The notes beneath the pieces are model-generated. The model had not been told where the DNA came from. It made no database searches and saw nothing but the letters and a program-made list of their open reading frames with translations. A stretch of DNA of 6,069 nucleotides, taken from assembly GCA_031256695.1 (NCBI GenBank), contig JAIRQB010000127.1:1-6069 (forward strand), read 5' to 3'. Origin of the DNA: Elusimicrobiota bacterium (GTDB lineage Bacteria; Elusimicrobiota; Endomicrobiia; Endomicrobiales; Endomicrobiaceae). Both the position numbers and the translations under genes were made by a program. Below are positions 1-6,069 of the stretch, one piece after another. The stretch's first letter is position 1; each line of letters opens with the position of its first letter.

Positions 1-984
1 TATGATATTCCAACTTTTGCAATAAAAGGCGAGGACAATGACACTTACTATAGTCATCTAAACGCCGTCTTAAAAGTAAATCCAAATATCACAATAGACG
101 ATGGCGCTGATTTAGTGACAACTGTTTTATTAAAACGCAGAGAGCTCTTGCCCGCAATTATCGGCGGCGCTGAGGAAACTACTACGGGCGTAATTCGTTT
201 GCGCGCTATGGAAAAAGACGGCGCTCTCGCTTACCCTGTAATTGCCGTAAACGACGCTCTTACAAAACATTTTTTTGACAACAGATACGGCACAGGGCAA
301 TCTACAATAGACGGCATAGTGAGGGCTACCAATATATTGCTGGCGGGCAAAACTATAATTACAGCGGGCTATGGCTGGTGCGGCAGAGGTTTTGCTATGC
401 GCGCAAAAGGGCTTGGAGCGCGCGTTATAGTTACAGAAATTGACCATTTAAAAGCGATAGAAGCCGTTATGGACGGTTTTGAAGTGATGCCGATGGCGGA
501 TGCCGCAAAAATAGGCGATATTTTTGTAACTCTTACGGGCGATTTAAATGTAATAGACAAGGCGCATTTTGAAATTATGAAAGACGGCGCTATTGTTTGC
601 AATTCAGGGCATTTTAACGATGAAATAAATATAGGGGCGCTAAAAGAAATGACGGCGTCGTCTAAAATAGTTAGAGATTTTGTTGAGGAATTCTCTTTAA
701 AAAACGGCAAGAAAATATGTCTTTTAGCCGATGGACGCCTAATCAATTTAGCCGCCGCTGAAGGACACCCTGCAAGCGTAATGGATATGTCTTTTGCAAA
801 TCACGCTTTGTCTATGGAATATATTGTCAAAAATCACAAAAATTTAGAGAAAAAGGTTTATGCCGTCCCTCAAGCGATAGATGAAAAAATAGCCGAACTC
901 AAACTCAATGCTATGGGAATGAAAATAGATAAATTGACGCCCGAGCAGGAAAAATATCTTAATTCTTGGCAGAGCGGAACTTAA
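1..984 (+). CDS. ahcY: S-adenosylhomocysteinase (SAH hydrolase), 5'-truncated by window edge
   Basis: This enzyme reversibly splits S-adenosylhomocysteine into adenosine and homocysteine in the cytosol, relieving product inhibition of SAM-dependent methylases. The reading frame is open from base 1, giving 327 visible residues; roughly 90 N-terminal residues lie outside the window. The GTG at 115 is an internal valine codon within the conserved DDGADLV stretch, not a start. Visible family hallmarks are GGAEETTTGV (about 55-64), the substrate-site segment NDALTKHFFDNRYGTGQS with the catalytic Lys and Asp-Asn (84-101), the NAD-binding glycine motif AGYGWCGRG (122-130), then CNSGHFNDEI and the GHP motif. 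The protein ends in YLNSWQSGT and lacks the C-terminal Lys-x-x-x-Tyr tail of the human-type enzyme, so it belongs to the short type known from archaea and Thermotoga. A double stop (TAATAA) closes it. Family assignment is very secure. Confidence 0.96.
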   Translation, partial: YDIPTFAIKGEDNDTYYSHLNAVLKVNPNITIDDGADLVTTVLLKRRELLPAIIGGAEETTTGVIRLRAMEKDGALAYPVIAVNDALTKHFFDNRYGTGQSTIDGIVRATNILLAGKTIITAGYGWCGRGFAMRAKGLGARVIVTEIDHLKAIEAVMDGFEVMPMADAAKIGDIFVTLTGDLNVIDKAHFEIMKDGAIVCNSGHFNDEINIGALKEMTASSKIVRDFVEEFSLKNGKKICLLADGRLINLAAAEGHPASVMDMSFANHALSMEYIVKNHKNLEKKVYAVPQAIDEKIAELKLNAMGMKIDKLTPEQEKYLNSWQSGT

Positions 985-1125
985 TAAGATTGAGAAGCAA
1001 GAATTAAAGACAATGGCAGTTAAGAGTTATGAGTTATGAATACAAAATAAATTAAAAGTTAAACTTTAAGACTGGCAAATATAAGGCTTCATAACTTTAA
1101 ATTTTTTCGGCATTAAAGAATTTTT
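985..1125. other. AT-rich intergenic region between ahcY and aroA
   Basis: These 141 bp contain no plausible gene. They hold three tandem heptamers (1019-1039), an inverted partner at 1088-1096 and a 13-nt A/T palindrome at 1055-1067. If the downstream genes are a separate transcription unit, their promoter should lie here. The best -10-like string is TATAAG at 1080-1085, but no good -35 partner sits 16-18 nt upstream, so I do not call a promoter. There is no GC-rich hairpin followed by a T run that would serve as an ahcY terminator. Confidence 0.6.
1019..1039 (+). repeat. Heptanucleotide tandem repeat, three units
   Basis: Three adjacent 7-nt units are GTTAAGA (1019-1025), GTTATGA (1026-1032) and GTTATGA (1033-1039). 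The last two are identical and the first differs at one base. An inverted copy, TCATAAC, lies at 1089-1095; with flanking bases, 1032-1040 and 1088-1096 form a perfect 9-bp inverted repeat separated by 47 nt. Short heptamer arrays occur between genes in various bacteria. With only three units in AT-rich DNA, chance or replication slippage is a sufficient explanation, and no function is assigned. Confidence 0.5.
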
Positions 1126-2409
1126 ATGAATATAAAGTTGAGCAAAGTTTCTAAAATCTGCGGCAGTATTGAAGTTCCAGCCGATAAGTCTATAACTCAC
1201 AGGGCTGTAATCCTTTCTTCATTAGCGGACGGAGTTTCTGCGATTAAAAACTATCTGCCTTCTGAGGATTGTTTGAGAACTATAGAGATTTGCAAACAGT
1301 TGGGAGCAGACATAAAAATAGACGGCAATAATCTCTATATAAAAGGTTATGGTCTAAAATTGCAAAAGCCCAACAGCGTCCTTTATGCCGGCAATTCAGG
1401 CACTACGGCGCGTCTTATTTCAGGCATACTTGCAGGACAGCATTTTAAATCTGAAATCGCGGGCGATGAAAGTTTGTCCAAAAGGGATATGAAAAGAATA
1501 ATAGAGCCTCTATCCCAAATGGGCGCAGTTTTTGAAAGCGCTAAAGGTTTTTTGCCACTGTCTATTGAAGGCAAGAGTCCTCTTAAAGCAATCAAATATG
1601 ACTCTGATAAAGCGAGCGCCCAGGTAAAATCAGCCGTTTTATTTGCAGGTCTTTATGCGGACGGCATTACAGAATATAGAGAGCCTATAAAATCAAGAGA
1701 CCATAGCGAGAGAGCGCTTAAAAGTTTCGGCGCAGATATTAAAATTGACGGGAATTGCGCGTCAATAAATCCTATTGAGAAATTGAATCCTCAAAACATA
1801 GAAATTTGCGGCGATTTATCCTCTGCCGCTTTTTTTATAGCGGCTTCCGTCCTCATTGAAAATTCTGAATTGACTATAAAAAATGTAGGCATAAATCCAT
1901 CAAGAGACGGTTTCTTGAGAATTTTAAAAACAATGGGCGCAGATATAGAATTTGACAATATAAGAGAAAGTTCAGGCGAACCTGTTTGCGATATAAAGGC
2001 GCGGCATTCAAAACTGCATTCGGCAAATATTGATGCGGATATTGTCCCGTCTATGATAGATGAGATTCCGATTTTTGCTCTCCTCTGCGCCAAAGCGGAA
2101 GGCATTTCTAAAATTTCAGGCGCAAAAGAGTTGCGAGCAAAAGAGAGCGACCGAATAAAAAGCATAGTTGGGCAATTTAAGAAACTCGGCATTGAAATTG
2201 AAGAGTCTGAAGACGGCTTTGAAATTTGCGGAAAACCGGACGGGAAGTTCAACTCTTGCGAAGTTGAAAGTTTTTTTGACCACAGAATAGCGATGGCTCT
2301 TTCAATAGCGGCTTTGGCAGGCGCAGACGATATGATTATAAAAGACGCCCATTGCGTCGCTATTTCTTTTCCAAACTTTTATGGGGTATTAAAAGAGATA
2401 TGCCTTTAG
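1126..2409 (+). CDS. aroA: 3-phosphoshikimate 1-carboxyvinyltransferase (EPSP synthase)
   Basis: This enzyme transfers the enolpyruvyl group of PEP to shikimate 3-phosphate, the sixth step of the shikimate pathway to chorismate. It is full length at 427 residues. The N-terminal substrate loop has K21, S22 and R26 (ADKSITHR). GNSGTTARL (89-97) follows, then SKRDM with R120, SAQVKSA (164-170), SRDHSER (190-196), GDLSSAAFF (229-237), D312 in IDEIP, E340 and R343 in KESDR, and DHR at 385-387. The catalytic set is complete. Leu after the GTTAR motif, where the E. coli enzyme has Pro101, and SAQVKSA resemble class II (Bacillus/Streptococcus-like) enzymes, many of which tolerate glyphosate; tolerance here is inference only. 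The ATG at 1126 suits the usual family N-terminus but has no clear Shine-Dalgarno, only AAAGAA upstream. The 3' end overlaps plsC by 10 nt. Confidence 0.97.
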   Translation: MNIKLSKVSKICGSIEVPADKSITHRAVILSSLADGVSAIKNYLPSEDCLRTIEICKQLGADIKIDGNNLYIKGYGLKLQKPNSVLYAGNSGTTARLISGILAGQHFKSEIAGDESLSKRDMKRIIEPLSQMGAVFESAKGFLPLSIEGKSPLKAIKYDSDKASAQVKSAVLFAGLYADGITEYREPIKSRDHSERALKSFGADIKIDGNCASINPIEKLNPQNIEICGDLSSAAFFIAASVLIENSELTIKNVGINPSRDGFLRILKTMGADIEFDNIRESSGEPVCDIKARHSKLHSANIDADIVPSMIDEIPIFALLCAKAEGISKISGAKELRAKESDRIKSIVGQFKKLGIEIEESEDGFEICGKPDGKFNSCEVESFFDHRIAMALSIAALAGADDMIIKDAHCVAISFPNFYGVLKEICL

Positions 2410-3032
2410 AGAAAAAGTTTACAGTTGAATCATCGCCTTTTTTATTTCGTTTCGGAAGAACTTTATTTAGGATAATGTTTAAAGTTTTATGCAGATGGCA
2501 TATAGAGGGCGGGGAAAATATTCCAAAGACAGGCGGAGCAATCATAGCCCCCAATCATCAGAGTTTTTTTGACCCTCCTCTGACAGGCTCCGCTATGAGA
2601 AGACCATTAAACTTTATGGCAAAGGAAGAACTTTTCAAAGTTCCCATTTTGGGTTTTTGCATAAAGAGGACAAATGCTTTTCCCGTAAAAAGAGGCGCTC
2701 AAGATTTGTCGGCTATGAGAAAAGCCTTTTCTCTATTAAAAAGCGGGCGGCTATTGCTGATGTTCCCTGAAGGGACGAGGTCTAAAAACGGGCAAATAGG
2801 CAAAGCGCGCGCAGGAGCCGGTATGGTCTCTTGCAAAGCGCAAGTTCCGTTGCTGCCTGTTAAAATAGAAAATACAAATAAACTTTTTAGATTAAAAAAA
2901 ATCAAAATAAAATTTTTAAAGCCTATTTATCCGCCTGCAAATTTCAGCAAAGACGATTATTTAAAAATGTCGCAAAAAGTTTTAGACAAAATAGCGGGCG
3001 CTGCATTTGAGAAAAACGAAAAGAAAAAATAA
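2400..3032 (+). CDS. plsC: 1-acyl-sn-glycerol-3-phosphate acyltransferase (PlsC/LPLAT family)
   Basis: This enzyme acylates the sn-2 position of lysophosphatidic acid to give phosphatidic acid at the inner face of the cytoplasmic membrane. From the ATG at 2400 it has 210 residues, normal for small bacterial PlsC. Motif I is NHQSFFDP, giving the catalytic HX4D pair H53/D58. Motif II is around GFCIKRTNAFPVKRG (85-99), motif III is FPEGTRS (122-128), binding the phosphate of the acceptor, and motif IV is VPLLPV (149-154). The N-terminus has a short hydrophobic/basic helix (about 13-33) rather than a clear membrane span, and the C-terminus is lysine-rich. An upstream in-frame TTG at 2352 would add 16 residues inside aroA and is less likely. 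The ATG lies 10 nt inside the aroA end with no properly spaced Shine-Dalgarno, suggesting translational coupling. The acyl donor (acyl-ACP or acyl-CoA) cannot be read from the sequence. Confidence 0.93.
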   Translation: MPLEKKFTVESSPFLFRFGRTLFRIMFKVLCRWHIEGGENIPKTGGAIIAPNHQSFFDPPLTGSAMRRPLNFMAKEELFKVPILGFCIKRTNAFPVKRGAQDLSAMRKAFSLLKSGRLLLMFPEGTRSKNGQIGKARAGAGMVSCKAQVPLLPVKIENTNKLFRLKKIKIKFLKPIYPPANFSKDDYLKMSQKVLDKIAGAAFEKNEKKK

Positions 3033-3037
3033 TTGTT

Positions 3038-3042
3038 TGAGG
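3038..3042 (+). promoter_or_regulatory. Ribosome binding site of ispH
   Basis: TGAGG lies 11 nt upstream of the ATG at 3054, within the 21-nt gap after the plsC stop. It favours the ATG over the in-frame TTG at 3033, which would place this motif inside the coding region. Confidence 0.55.
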
Positions 3043-3053
3043 CTTTGAATAGA

Positions 3054-3923
3054 ATGAAAATAAAAATTGCCGCAGGGTCTGGTTTTTGTTTCGGCGTCAG
3101 GCGCGCTATAAAGATAGCTGAAGAAGCGGCGCTTGAGAAAAGCGGCGTCTATACTTTAGGACCTATTATTCACAATCCCCAAGAAGTTGAAAGACTCCGC
3201 AAACTCGGCATAAAAATTTTAAAAACTCCGTCCTTGAAAAAAGGAGTTTTGATTTTGCGGACGCACGGCATTCCGATGAATCTGCACCGAGAACTTGAAA
3301 AGAAAAAAGACGTAAAAGTTATAGACGCCATCTGTCCTTTTGTAAAAAGGGCGCAAAATACAGTTAGAGAATTATCCTCAAAAGACGGCGATATTGTGAT
3401 TGTCGGCGAAAAAGAACACCCTGAAGTGAAGGCGCTTTTGTCTTACGGCAATAAAAGGACTTTTGTTTTAAATTCCGTAAAAGAGGCGGAAAAATTGGAT
3501 TTTAGCGGCGGCGTAAATATAGTAAGTCAGACGACTCAGAGCATTGAGAACTTCAACGCCATAGTCTCTTTCTTGTCGTCAAAATATAAAACGGCTGTCT
3601 ACAACACTATTTGTAAATCAACTTTTGAGAGGCAGTTTGCGGCTTCCAAACTTGCAAAAGAAACGGATTTGATGATAGTAATCGGCGGCAAAAATTCTGC
3701 AAATACTTTAAGGCTTGCGCAAATTTGCAGCCGAGAAACTTTCACTCGGCATATAGAGACAGAGAAAGATTTAAAAGCCTGTTGGTTTAGAGGCAAGAAA
3801 AGCGCCGCTTTGACGGCTGGGGCATCTACGCCGGATTGGATAGTTAAAAGCGTCCAAGAAGCGATAAACAATATATTAAATAATGGAAGGGAAGGAGAGG
3901 CAAAATGGAAGAAGAAAATTTAA
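3054..3923 (+). CDS. ispH: 4-hydroxy-3-methylbut-2-enyl diphosphate reductase (LytB/IspH)
   Basis: This is the last enzyme of the MEP isoprenoid pathway: it reduces HMBPP to IPP and DMAPP with a [4Fe-4S] cluster. It has 289 residues from the ATG at 3054. The three cluster cysteines are present: C12 in GFCFGVRRA, C94 in DAICPFV and C187 in NTICKST. The diphosphate/active-site residues are also visible: H40 (GPIIHN), H71 (RTHGIP), H122 and E124 (EHPEV), the Thr pair in VSQTTQS, S215 and N217 in GKNSANT, and S258 in TAGASTPDW. The enzyme therefore looks active. The start chosen puts the conserved GFCFGV at its usual place; the open frame runs back to a TTG at 3033, which is less likely. The last dozen residues, rich in Gly, Glu and Lys, extend past the usual family end and are encoded by the rpsA ribosome binding site and first rpsA codons. 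The gene overlaps rpsA by 19 nt. Confidence 0.97.
   Translation: MKIKIAAGSGFCFGVRRAIKIAEEAALEKSGVYTLGPIIHNPQEVERLRKLGIKILKTPSLKKGVLILRTHGIPMNLHRELEKKKDVKVIDAICPFVKRAQNTVRELSSKDGDIVIVGEKEHPEVKALLSYGNKRTFVLNSVKEAEKLDFSGGVNIVSQTTQSIENFNAIVSFLSSKYKTAVYNTICKSTFERQFAASKLAKETDLMIVIGGKNSANTLRLAQICSRETFTRHIETEKDLKACWFRGKKSAALTAGASTPDWIVKSVQEAINNILNNGREGEAKWKKKI
3892..3899 (+). promoter_or_regulatory. Strong Shine-Dalgarno of rpsA, inside the ispH coding region
   Basis: AAGGAGAG lies in the purine run before the ATG at 3905. The AAGGAG core (3892-3897) leaves a 7-nt spacer, close to ideal. It is the best ribosome binding site in the window and fixes the rpsA start at 3905 rather than the in-frame ATG at 3965. 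High expression of a ribosomal protein is the likely reason for its strength. Confidence 0.85.
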
Positions 3924-5608
3924 ATAGTCGGCAGACAAGTTTTGAAGAGACAGAAGAGACGAGTATGGAAGATCTGATGAAAGATTACGGCGATGGAAAA
4001 GAAATCAAACTCGGCTCTAAAATAACCGTAAAAATCATCGCTCAAAACAAAGAGGGCTTTTTGGCGGATTTGGGGACTAAAATAGACGGGATAATCCCTA
4101 TTGACGATTATGCAGAAGGAAAATTTCCCGAAGAAGTAAAGGTCGGAGCCGAAGTAAAAGTAAAGGTGACGGATATGCGCGGCGCAATCAAACTGTCGCA
4201 TAAAGCCTGTCGCGACGAAGAAGTTTTTGAAATTTTAAGCGCTTCTTTTAAAGAAAATAAAACAATCAGCGGAAAAGTAAAAAGCCAAATAAAAGGCGGA
4301 TTTATCGTTGACTTAAACGGCGCGGACGCTTTTTTGCCTATGTCGCAAGCCGATTTAAGGCAAATAAAAGACCCTAAAAAATATCTCGGTAAAACCTATC
4401 AATTTTTAATCGCTGAATTTGACAGGCATAAAAGAAAACTCGTCGTTTCCCGCCGCAAAATCCTTGAGAAAGAGCGCGACGAAAAGAAAAAAGCCGTTTT
4501 AGAAAAAATAAGCGAAGGGCAAATTGTAGACGGCGTAGTCAATGGAGTTACGGACTTCGGCGCTTTTGTAGATTTAGGAGGCATTGACGGGCTTTTGCAT
4601 ATAGGGGAACTCGCTTGGCATAAAGTCAATAAGGTTGAGGATATAATTAAAAAAGGGCAGTCTATCCGCGTTCAAATCGTCAGAATAAATAAAGAGACTG
4701 AAAAAATTTCCTTAAGCCTTCGGAATTTGATGCCAAATCCTTGGGAAAGCGCGGGCGAAAGATTTCCAGTTGGAATGATTACAAAAGGCAAAGTGGTATC
4801 CGTAATAGACGGCTGCGCTTTTGTAGAGTTGGAACCCGGCATAGAAGGATTCCTGCACAATAGCGAGTATTCTTGGAATGACCCAATGGCATCAATGAGG
4901 CGGGAACTTAAAAGCGGAATGGAAATAAATGTAAAAATCATATCAATAGACCCCTCAAATAAAAAAATGTCTCTGTCCGTAAAGCAGACTCAAAACAATC
5001 CTTGGGAAGAAGCATTCAGGCATTATAGTCCGGGTATGGTTGTAAAGGGGCGCGTTGAGAATTTAATGCCTTTCGGCGCTTTCGTTCATCTTGAAGAGGG
5101 CATAGAGGGCTTGATTCATATAAATGATTTTTCTTGGACAAAGAAAATAAAGCGTCCCGATGAAATGCTGAAAAAAGGAGAGGAAATAGACGTGGCTGTT
5201 CTTGAAGTAAATCCTCAAAAAGAGAGGATTTCTCTTTCTTTAAAGCATTTGAAAACAGACCCCTATAAGAAATACAAAGTAGGCGCTGTCGTAAAAGGCA
5301 AAATTGTCTCGGCTGCCGACTCTTGCGTTTTTATGGAAATAGAAGAAGGAGTGGAAGCGCTCATAAGGAATTCGGAAAGTTCTCTTGAGAGATTAGAAAA
5401 AGGAGAACAGGTTTTGAAAATCGGCGATGAGGTTGAGGCTAAAATAATCAAAAATGCTTCAAAGGGGAAAAAGTTGGAGGCTTCGGTGAGGAAACTTGAA
5501 AGAGATAGAGAAAGAGCGCTTTTGAAGCAGTATTCAGGCAATAACGGAGAGCGCCCTACGCTTGGAGATATTTTAGTTTCCGAGTCCGCTGAAGAACAAG
5601 ACGAATAG
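3905..5608 (+). CDS. rpsA: 30S ribosomal protein S1, six S1 domains
   Basis: Protein S1 binds mRNA on the 30S subunit and helps unfold and place messages for initiation. At 567 residues it is close to the E. coli length (557). Six S1 (OB-fold) repeats are visible at about 35-100, 118-184, 203-272, 289-359, 376-447 and 458-531. Repeat 2 has the S1-specific KGGFIVDLNGADAFLP start and LVVSRR end. Repeats 3 and 5 are the most canonical (DFGAFVDL, PFGAFVHL). Repeat 6 is the most diverged (SCVFMEIE, and RNSE instead of the usual HxSE). The linkers after repeats 3, 4 and 5 are alike (NPWE, NPWEE, TDPYKK). An acidic N-terminal leader of about 34 residues and an acidic tail ending near LGDIL flank the repeats. 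Repeats 1-2 bind the ribosome in E. coli S1. The gene starts inside ispH and is followed 35 nt later by an RNase E/G gene. Confidence 0.96.
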   Translation: MEEENLNSRQTSFEETEETSMEDLMKDYGDGKEIKLGSKITVKIIAQNKEGFLADLGTKIDGIIPIDDYAEGKFPEEVKVGAEVKVKVTDMRGAIKLSHKACRDEEVFEILSASFKENKTISGKVKSQIKGGFIVDLNGADAFLPMSQADLRQIKDPKKYLGKTYQFLIAEFDRHKRKLVVSRRKILEKERDEKKKAVLEKISEGQIVDGVVNGVTDFGAFVDLGGIDGLLHIGELAWHKVNKVEDIIKKGQSIRVQIVRINKETEKISLSLRNLMPNPWESAGERFPVGMITKGKVVSVIDGCAFVELEPGIEGFLHNSEYSWNDPMASMRRELKSGMEINVKIISIDPSNKKMSLSVKQTQNNPWEEAFRHYSPGMVVKGRVENLMPFGAFVHLEEGIEGLIHINDFSWTKKIKRPDEMLKKGEEIDVAVLEVNPQKERISLSLKHLKTDPYKKYKVGAVVKGKIVSAADSCVFMEIEEGVEALIRNSESSLERLEKGEQVLKIGDEVEAKIIKNASKGKKLEASVRKLERDRERALLKQYSGNNGERPTLGDILVSESAEEQDE

Positions 5609-5626
5609 AATAAAAAAGTTTTTTAA

Positions 5627-5631
5627 AAGGA
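5627..5631 (+). promoter_or_regulatory. Probable ribosome binding site of the RNase E/G gene
   Basis: AAGGA lies 12 nt before the ATG at 5644, slightly further than the optimum. The rest of the leader is A/G-rich, so a closer weak pairing (GAAAG) could also contribute. Confidence 0.4.
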
Positions 5632-5643
5632 AAAAAGAAAGAA

Positions 5644-6069
5644 ATGAAAAAAGAAATTATAGTCAATAGAACATTGGAGGAGACGAAAGTCGCCGTTCTT
5701 GAGGATGGGCGTCTTTTTGATTTATTTATAGAAAGGCGGGAATCTGAAAAAATCCTAAACAATATTTATAAAGGAACGGTTCAAAATGTAGTTCCTGCTT
5801 TAAATTCGGCTTTTATAGACATAGGCTCAGAAAAAAGCGCCTATTTAGGGATAGACGATATAGTATCTGCAAAAAGAAACGGCGATTCTGCAAGGATTGA
5901 CAATGTTTTAAAGCAAGGTCAATCCGTTATGGTTCAAGTCTATAAAGAGCCAATCAATACAAAAGGACCTAAGGTTACGACAGACATTTCTCTGCCCGGA
6001 CGCCTTCTTGTCTATATGCCTTTGAGCAACAATATAGGAGTTTCAAAAAGCATTGAAGACAGAGCCGAA
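5644..6069 (+). CDS. rng: Ribonuclease E/G family endoribonuclease, 3'-truncated by window edge
   Basis: This is a single-strand-specific endoribonuclease acting in mRNA turnover and in rRNA and tRNA maturation. The first 142 residues are visible and the frame is open to the last base. They match the family N-terminus: an RNase H-like start (KEIIVNRTLEETKVAVLEDG, 3-22), the IERR segment (29-32), then the embedded S1 domain from NIYKGTVQNVVP (40-51) through SAFIDIG, and GPKVTTDISLPGRLLVYMP (108-126), a strong RNase E/G signature. F57, one of the RNA-contacting aromatics of E. coli RNase E, is kept; the second (F67 in E. coli) is Tyr here. The catalytic DNase I-like domain with its metal-binding aspartates and the zinc-link cysteines lie beyond the window, so RNase G cannot be firmly separated from a short RNase E. 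It follows rpsA by 35 nt and is probably cotranscribed. Confidence 0.93.
   Translation, partial: MKKEIIVNRTLEETKVAVLEDGRLFDLFIERRESEKILNNIYKGTVQNVVPALNSAFIDIGSEKSAYLGIDDIVSAKRNGDSARIDNVLKQGQSVMVQVYKEPINTKGPKVTTDISLPGRLLVYMPLSNNIGVSKSIEDRAE

Noticed and set aside
115..117. GTG as a possible start of the first gene
   Set aside because: The frame is open upstream to base 1 and encodes conserved SAH hydrolase sequence, so this codon is an internal Val.
1055..1067. 13-nt palindrome AAAGTT-A-AACTTT as an operator
   Set aside because: It is composed almost only of A and T in an A/T-rich gap, and nothing independent supports a regulator site.
1791..2252. Long open frame on the minus strand inside aroA (and similar ones in the other genes)
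   Set aside because: The translation is Ser/Ile/Phe-rich with no recognisable motif and lies wholly antisense to a secure gene; it is a shadow of codon usage.
2352..2354. TTG start for plsC, 16 codons upstream of the ATG
   Set aside because: It would add a stretch wholly inside aroA that is not typical of PlsC; the ATG at 2400 gives a normal family length.
3033..3035. TTG start for ispH immediately after the plsC stop
   Set aside because: The ATG at 3054 puts the first cluster cysteine at position 12, as in E. coli IspH, and has TGAGG upstream.
5612..5624. A6-G-T6 palindrome after rpsA as a terminator
   Set aside because: The stem would be pure A/T with a one-base centre, so no stable RNA hairpin can form; it is chance in an AT-rich spacer.

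Overview
The window is gene-dense, AT-rich bacterial DNA (by eye about 40% G+C, with ATA a frequent Ile codon). It holds six protein genes, all on the + strand: the 3' part of ahcY (S-adenosylhomocysteinase), complete aroA, plsC, ispH and rpsA, and the 5' part of an RNase E/G gene. All are housekeeping genes. I see no mobile element, CRISPR array, tRNA, rRNA, phage gene or obviously foreign segment.

Layout. Positions 1-984 are ahcY, cut at its 5' end by the window edge. Positions 985-1125 are the only sizeable intergenic gap; it is very AT-rich and carries a short heptamer repeat. From 1126 the genes are packed like one operon. aroA overlaps plsC by 10 nt, plsC and ispH are 21 nt apart, ispH overlaps rpsA by 19 nt, and rpsA is 35 nt from the RNase E/G gene, which runs off the right edge. 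No convincing terminator lies between any of these genes.

How the genes fit together. ahcY belongs to the activated-methyl cycle. aroA makes the EPSP precursor of chorismate. plsC makes phosphatidic acid, ispH makes the C5 isoprenoid precursors by the MEP route, rpsA is the S1 mRNA-binding ribosomal protein, and RNase E/G handles mRNA decay and rRNA maturation. The order aroA/(cmk)/plsC/ispH/rpsA is a recurrent bacterial cluster, but the cytidylate kinase gene (cmk) often found in it is absent here.

Organism. The MEP pathway, a full six-domain S1, an adjacent RNase E/G, a class II-like AroA and a short-type SAHH point to a bacterium outside the classical low-GC Gram-positives. An Elusimicrobiota (Endomicrobium-like) lineage is my best guess, at low confidence, from gene order and base composition only.

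The window looks ordinary. The items worth a second look concern gene order, gene overlaps and small regulatory details. I did not find an undescribed system.
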